A stretch of DNA of 64,000 bases from Staphylococcus argensis (lineage in GTDB: Bacteria > Bacillota > Bacilli > Staphylococcales > Staphylococcaceae), in the NCBI RefSeq assembly GCF_002902305.1, contig NZ_PPPX01000016.1:24067-88066 (forward strand), in the 5' to 3' direction. The translations under genes were made by a program, and so were the position numbers. Below the pieces are notes generated by a model. That model did not search any database. It was given only the letters and a program-made list of their open reading frames with translations, and was not told the origin of the DNA. This document shows, one piece after another, positions 62,293 to 64,000 of the stretch (the stretch's first letter is position 1; each line of letters starts with the position of its first letter).

Positions 62293-63042
62293 ATGAGAAT
62301 ATTTGATGCACACTTTCACATTATTGATTACGACTATGAGATTCACGAAAATAATGGGTATTGGCCACCTCAATACGATGTCGAGCAGTACCGTTCGGCC
62401 ACAAGCGACCTTGAAATCGCTGGTGGTGCTGTCGTTTCTGGTTCTTTCCAAGGCTTTGACCAAGATTACTTAATCGACGCTTTAGAACAATTAGGGCCTC
62501 GGTTTGCTGGCGTGACGCAACTACCAATGTCTACTTCAGACGAAGAAATTATTCGCCTTGATAAACAAGGTGTCCGTGCCTTATGCTTTAATGTTAAACG
62601 CGGCGGTTCAGAATCTTTAAAGAACCTAGAGTATTTCGCGCAACGCGTTTATGACCTTGTTGGTTGGCATAGTGAGTTATATATCGATTCACAACAGTTA
62701 CCTGATATTTCCCGGGTGATACATCGTTTGCCTGCGATTTCCATTGATCATCTCGGCTTATCTAAAGAAGGTCTACCTCATCTACTTGACGCCGTAGATC
62801 ATGGCGTACGCGTGAAAGCAACGGGCTTTAGTCGAGTTAATCTCGATGTAGCGAAAGCGATGCAACAGATTTATGAGACTAATCCAGATGCGTTGATGTT
62901 TGGAACAGATTTACCTTCTACTCGCGCGCCTCATCCATTCAGTGTGGAAGATATTCATCTAATTGAGGATACTTTTGATGCGCAGGCTTGTGAGAAGATT
63001 TTCTGGGAAAATGCACATGAGTGGTATCGAATGGGAAGATAG
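62293..63042 (+). CDS. Amidohydrolase family 2 (COG3618-like) metal-dependent hydrolase
   Basis: A 249-residue TIM-barrel hydrolase. The metal motif FDAHFHII (His7, His9) at the N-terminus, ISIDHLGLS in the middle (a ligand His), and FGTDLPSTRAPHPF with the catalytic Asp near the end are those of the amidohydrolase_2 group (lactonases, ACMSD-type decarboxylases). The substrate is not evident. It is transcribed divergently from rbsU, which hints at a sugar lactone, but that is only inference. It has a GGGGGATGTG ribosome binding site and is monocistronic, followed by a strong terminator. Confidence 0.78.
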   Translation: MRIFDAHFHIIDYDYEIHENNGYWPPQYDVEQYRSATSDLEIAGGAVVSGSFQGFDQDYLIDALEQLGPRFAGVTQLPMSTSDEEIIRLDKQGVRALCFNVKRGGSESLKNLEYFAQRVYDLVGWHSELYIDSQQLPDISRVIHRLPAISIDHLGLSKEGLPHLLDAVDHGVRVKATGFSRVNLDVAKAMQQIYETNPDALMFGTDLPSTRAPHPFSVEDIHLIEDTFDAQACEKIFWENAHEWYRMGR

Positions 63043-63122
63043 GCCTATCTCGTTTAGATAAAAGTCATACCTTGTATGATGGTGTCTCTGTTTAGCAGAA
63101 TTTTCACAACTCAAATAAACGC

Positions 63123-63166
63123 AAAACACCTCCGCTGGTCATTCAACATACCAACGGAGGTGTTTT
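63123..63166. terminator. Bidirectional terminator between amidohydrolase and mqo
   Basis: AAAACACCTCCGCTGGT (63123-63139) pairs with ACCAACGGAGGTGTTTT (63150-63166), with A/T tracts giving T-runs on both strands. Confidence 0.88.
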
Positions 63167-63184
63167 CACATTTCAAGTACAACC

Positions 63185-64000
63185 TTATTTTTGATCTAAC
63201 TTGAGCGTTTTATCTGTTTCTTTACGGATTTTCTTCATTAATTCGTGATCGTTAATGAGAGATTCACCGTAAGATGGGATCATTTTCTTAATCTTAGGTT
63301 CCCAATCTTTAGCGTACTCTGGGAAGTTCTTCTCTAGTACTTCAAGCGCTACAGATACTGAAGTTGAAGCCCCTGGTGATTCACCCAATAAAGCGATAAC
63401 AGAGTGGTCTTCTGAGTTAACTACTTCTGTACCGAATTGGATAAATCCACGACCTTCTTCTTTCGTATCTTTGATAACTTGAACACGTTTACCAGCAATG
63501 TGTAAGTCCCAATCTTCGTCTTTCGCATCTGGGATGAAACGACGTAATTCTCTCATGCGGTCGTCTTTCTTCTGTAATACTTGTTGAATAGAATATTTAA
63601 GCAATGGTACGTTCTTCACTGCTGATGCTAATAAAGTGATAAAGTTATTTGGTTTCACTGATTTGAATAAGTCTAAGTTTGAACCATTCTTCAAGAATTT
63701 AGGGCCGATTGCGGCGAATGGTCCGAATAATAGACTCTTCTGACCGCCTAGATAACGTTTATCTAAGTGCGGTACTGTCATTGGTGGAGTGCCTGGTGGT
63801 TCTTTACCGTATACTTTCGCATCGTGTTGTTCAACCACTTCTGGTTTGTTACAAACTAAGAATGCACCGCTGATCGGGAAACCACCTAAGTGCTTGCTTT
63901 CTGGGATTCCTGTTTTTTGTAATAAAGGAATTGCCCAACCGCCGGCACCGATAAAGATGTAATCAACTGTTTGAACATCGACTTTGTTTGTTTCTAAGTT
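63185..64000 (-). CDS. mqo: Malate:quinone oxidoreductase, C-terminal part (5' end outside the window)
   Basis: The frame is open to the window edge; 271 residues are visible, about the C-terminal 55 percent of a protein of usual length near 490. Mqo is a membrane-associated FAD enzyme oxidising malate to oxaloacetate with quinone. Visible signatures: [65 protein letters not shown], and [18 protein letters not shown]. The internal GTG at 63838 is not the start. Staphylococci have two Mqo paralogues, and this may be the one linked to fda. Confidence 0.93.
   Translation of the reverse strand, partial: NLETNKVDVQTVDYIFIGAGGWAIPLLQKTGIPESKHLGGFPISGAFLVCNKPEVVEQHDAKVYGKEPPGTPPMTVPHLDKRYLGGQKSLLFGPFAAIGPKFLKNGSNLDLFKSVKPNNFITLLASAVKNVPLLKYSIQQVLQKKDDRMRELRRFIPDAKDEDWDLHIAGKRVQVIKDTKEEGRGFIQFGTEVVNSEDHSVIALLGESPGASTSVSVALEVLEKNFPEYAKDWEPKIKKMIPSYGESLINDHELMKKIRKETDKTLKLDQK

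Overview
The window is chromosomal DNA of a low-GC Gram-positive bacterium, almost certainly Staphylococcus or a very close relative; I cannot fix the species. Grounds: the gene order ureABCEFGD with staphylococcal-type subunits, a class I fructose-bisphosphate aldolase of the Fda type close to mqo, a cudT/betB/betA choline-to-betaine locus, a TcaA-like zinc-ribbon membrane protein, SprG/SprF-like type I toxin-antitoxin loci and a short PSM-alpha-like peptide gene.

Layout. 1-5290: complete urease operon ending in a strong terminator. 5480-5971: two intergenic repeat elements. 6114-10404: YkvI-family membrane protein, hot-dog thioesterase, XRE regulator with a membrane partner, and an ArsB-type transporter without arsR or arsC. 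10495-12041: an AT-rich islet with a small membrane protein and an unusual AAA ATPase. 12220-16423: NADH oxidase-like flavoprotein and two zinc-ribbon membrane proteins. 16785-19094: glucosamine-type PTS with deaminase. 19350-19519: PSM-like peptide. 19711-27006: M20 peptidase, amino-acid permease, CapA-like protein, alpha/beta hydrolase and nucleoside hydrolase. 27007-33931: an MFS gene cut by one stop codon, then betA, betB and cudT on the minus strand. 34921-45738: fda, cls, panE, a lipoprotein, a secreted metallophosphoesterase, a luciferase-like monooxygenase, GDPD and MFS. 46238-47430: AT-rich islet with a membrane protein and a secreted permuted NlpC/P60-like protein. 47718-49535: PadR regulator and TetX-like monooxygenase under triple operators. 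49714-50946: three tandem type I toxin-antitoxin copies made partly by a segmental duplication that also copied the end of a MurI-like gene. 52093-60005: second YkvI protein, ptb-buk, a ligand-binding HTH regulator divergent from a FabF paralogue, and MFS. 60127-64000: ribokinase and ribose uptake, amidohydrolase, and the C-terminal part of mqo running off the window.

Functional themes are nitrogen acquisition (urease), osmoprotection (choline uptake and oxidation), amino-sugar, ribose and nucleoside use, acyl metabolism (ptb-buk, fabF) and envelope functions (cls, TcaA-like, CapA-like, metallophosphoesterase).

The most unusual signal is a dispersed family of intergenic elements, about nine copies. 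They share a core in which two invariant single-strand motifs (GAAAATCCA and TTAGTTGA) sit between two stems whose sequences change but whose pairing is kept. This looks like a conserved structured RNA or a MITE-like element. Other points of interest are the type I toxin-antitoxin array with one decayed toxin and a retained antitoxin, a MurI homologue lacking both catalytic cysteines, an ATPase lacking the Walker B glutamate, and the PSM-like peptide.
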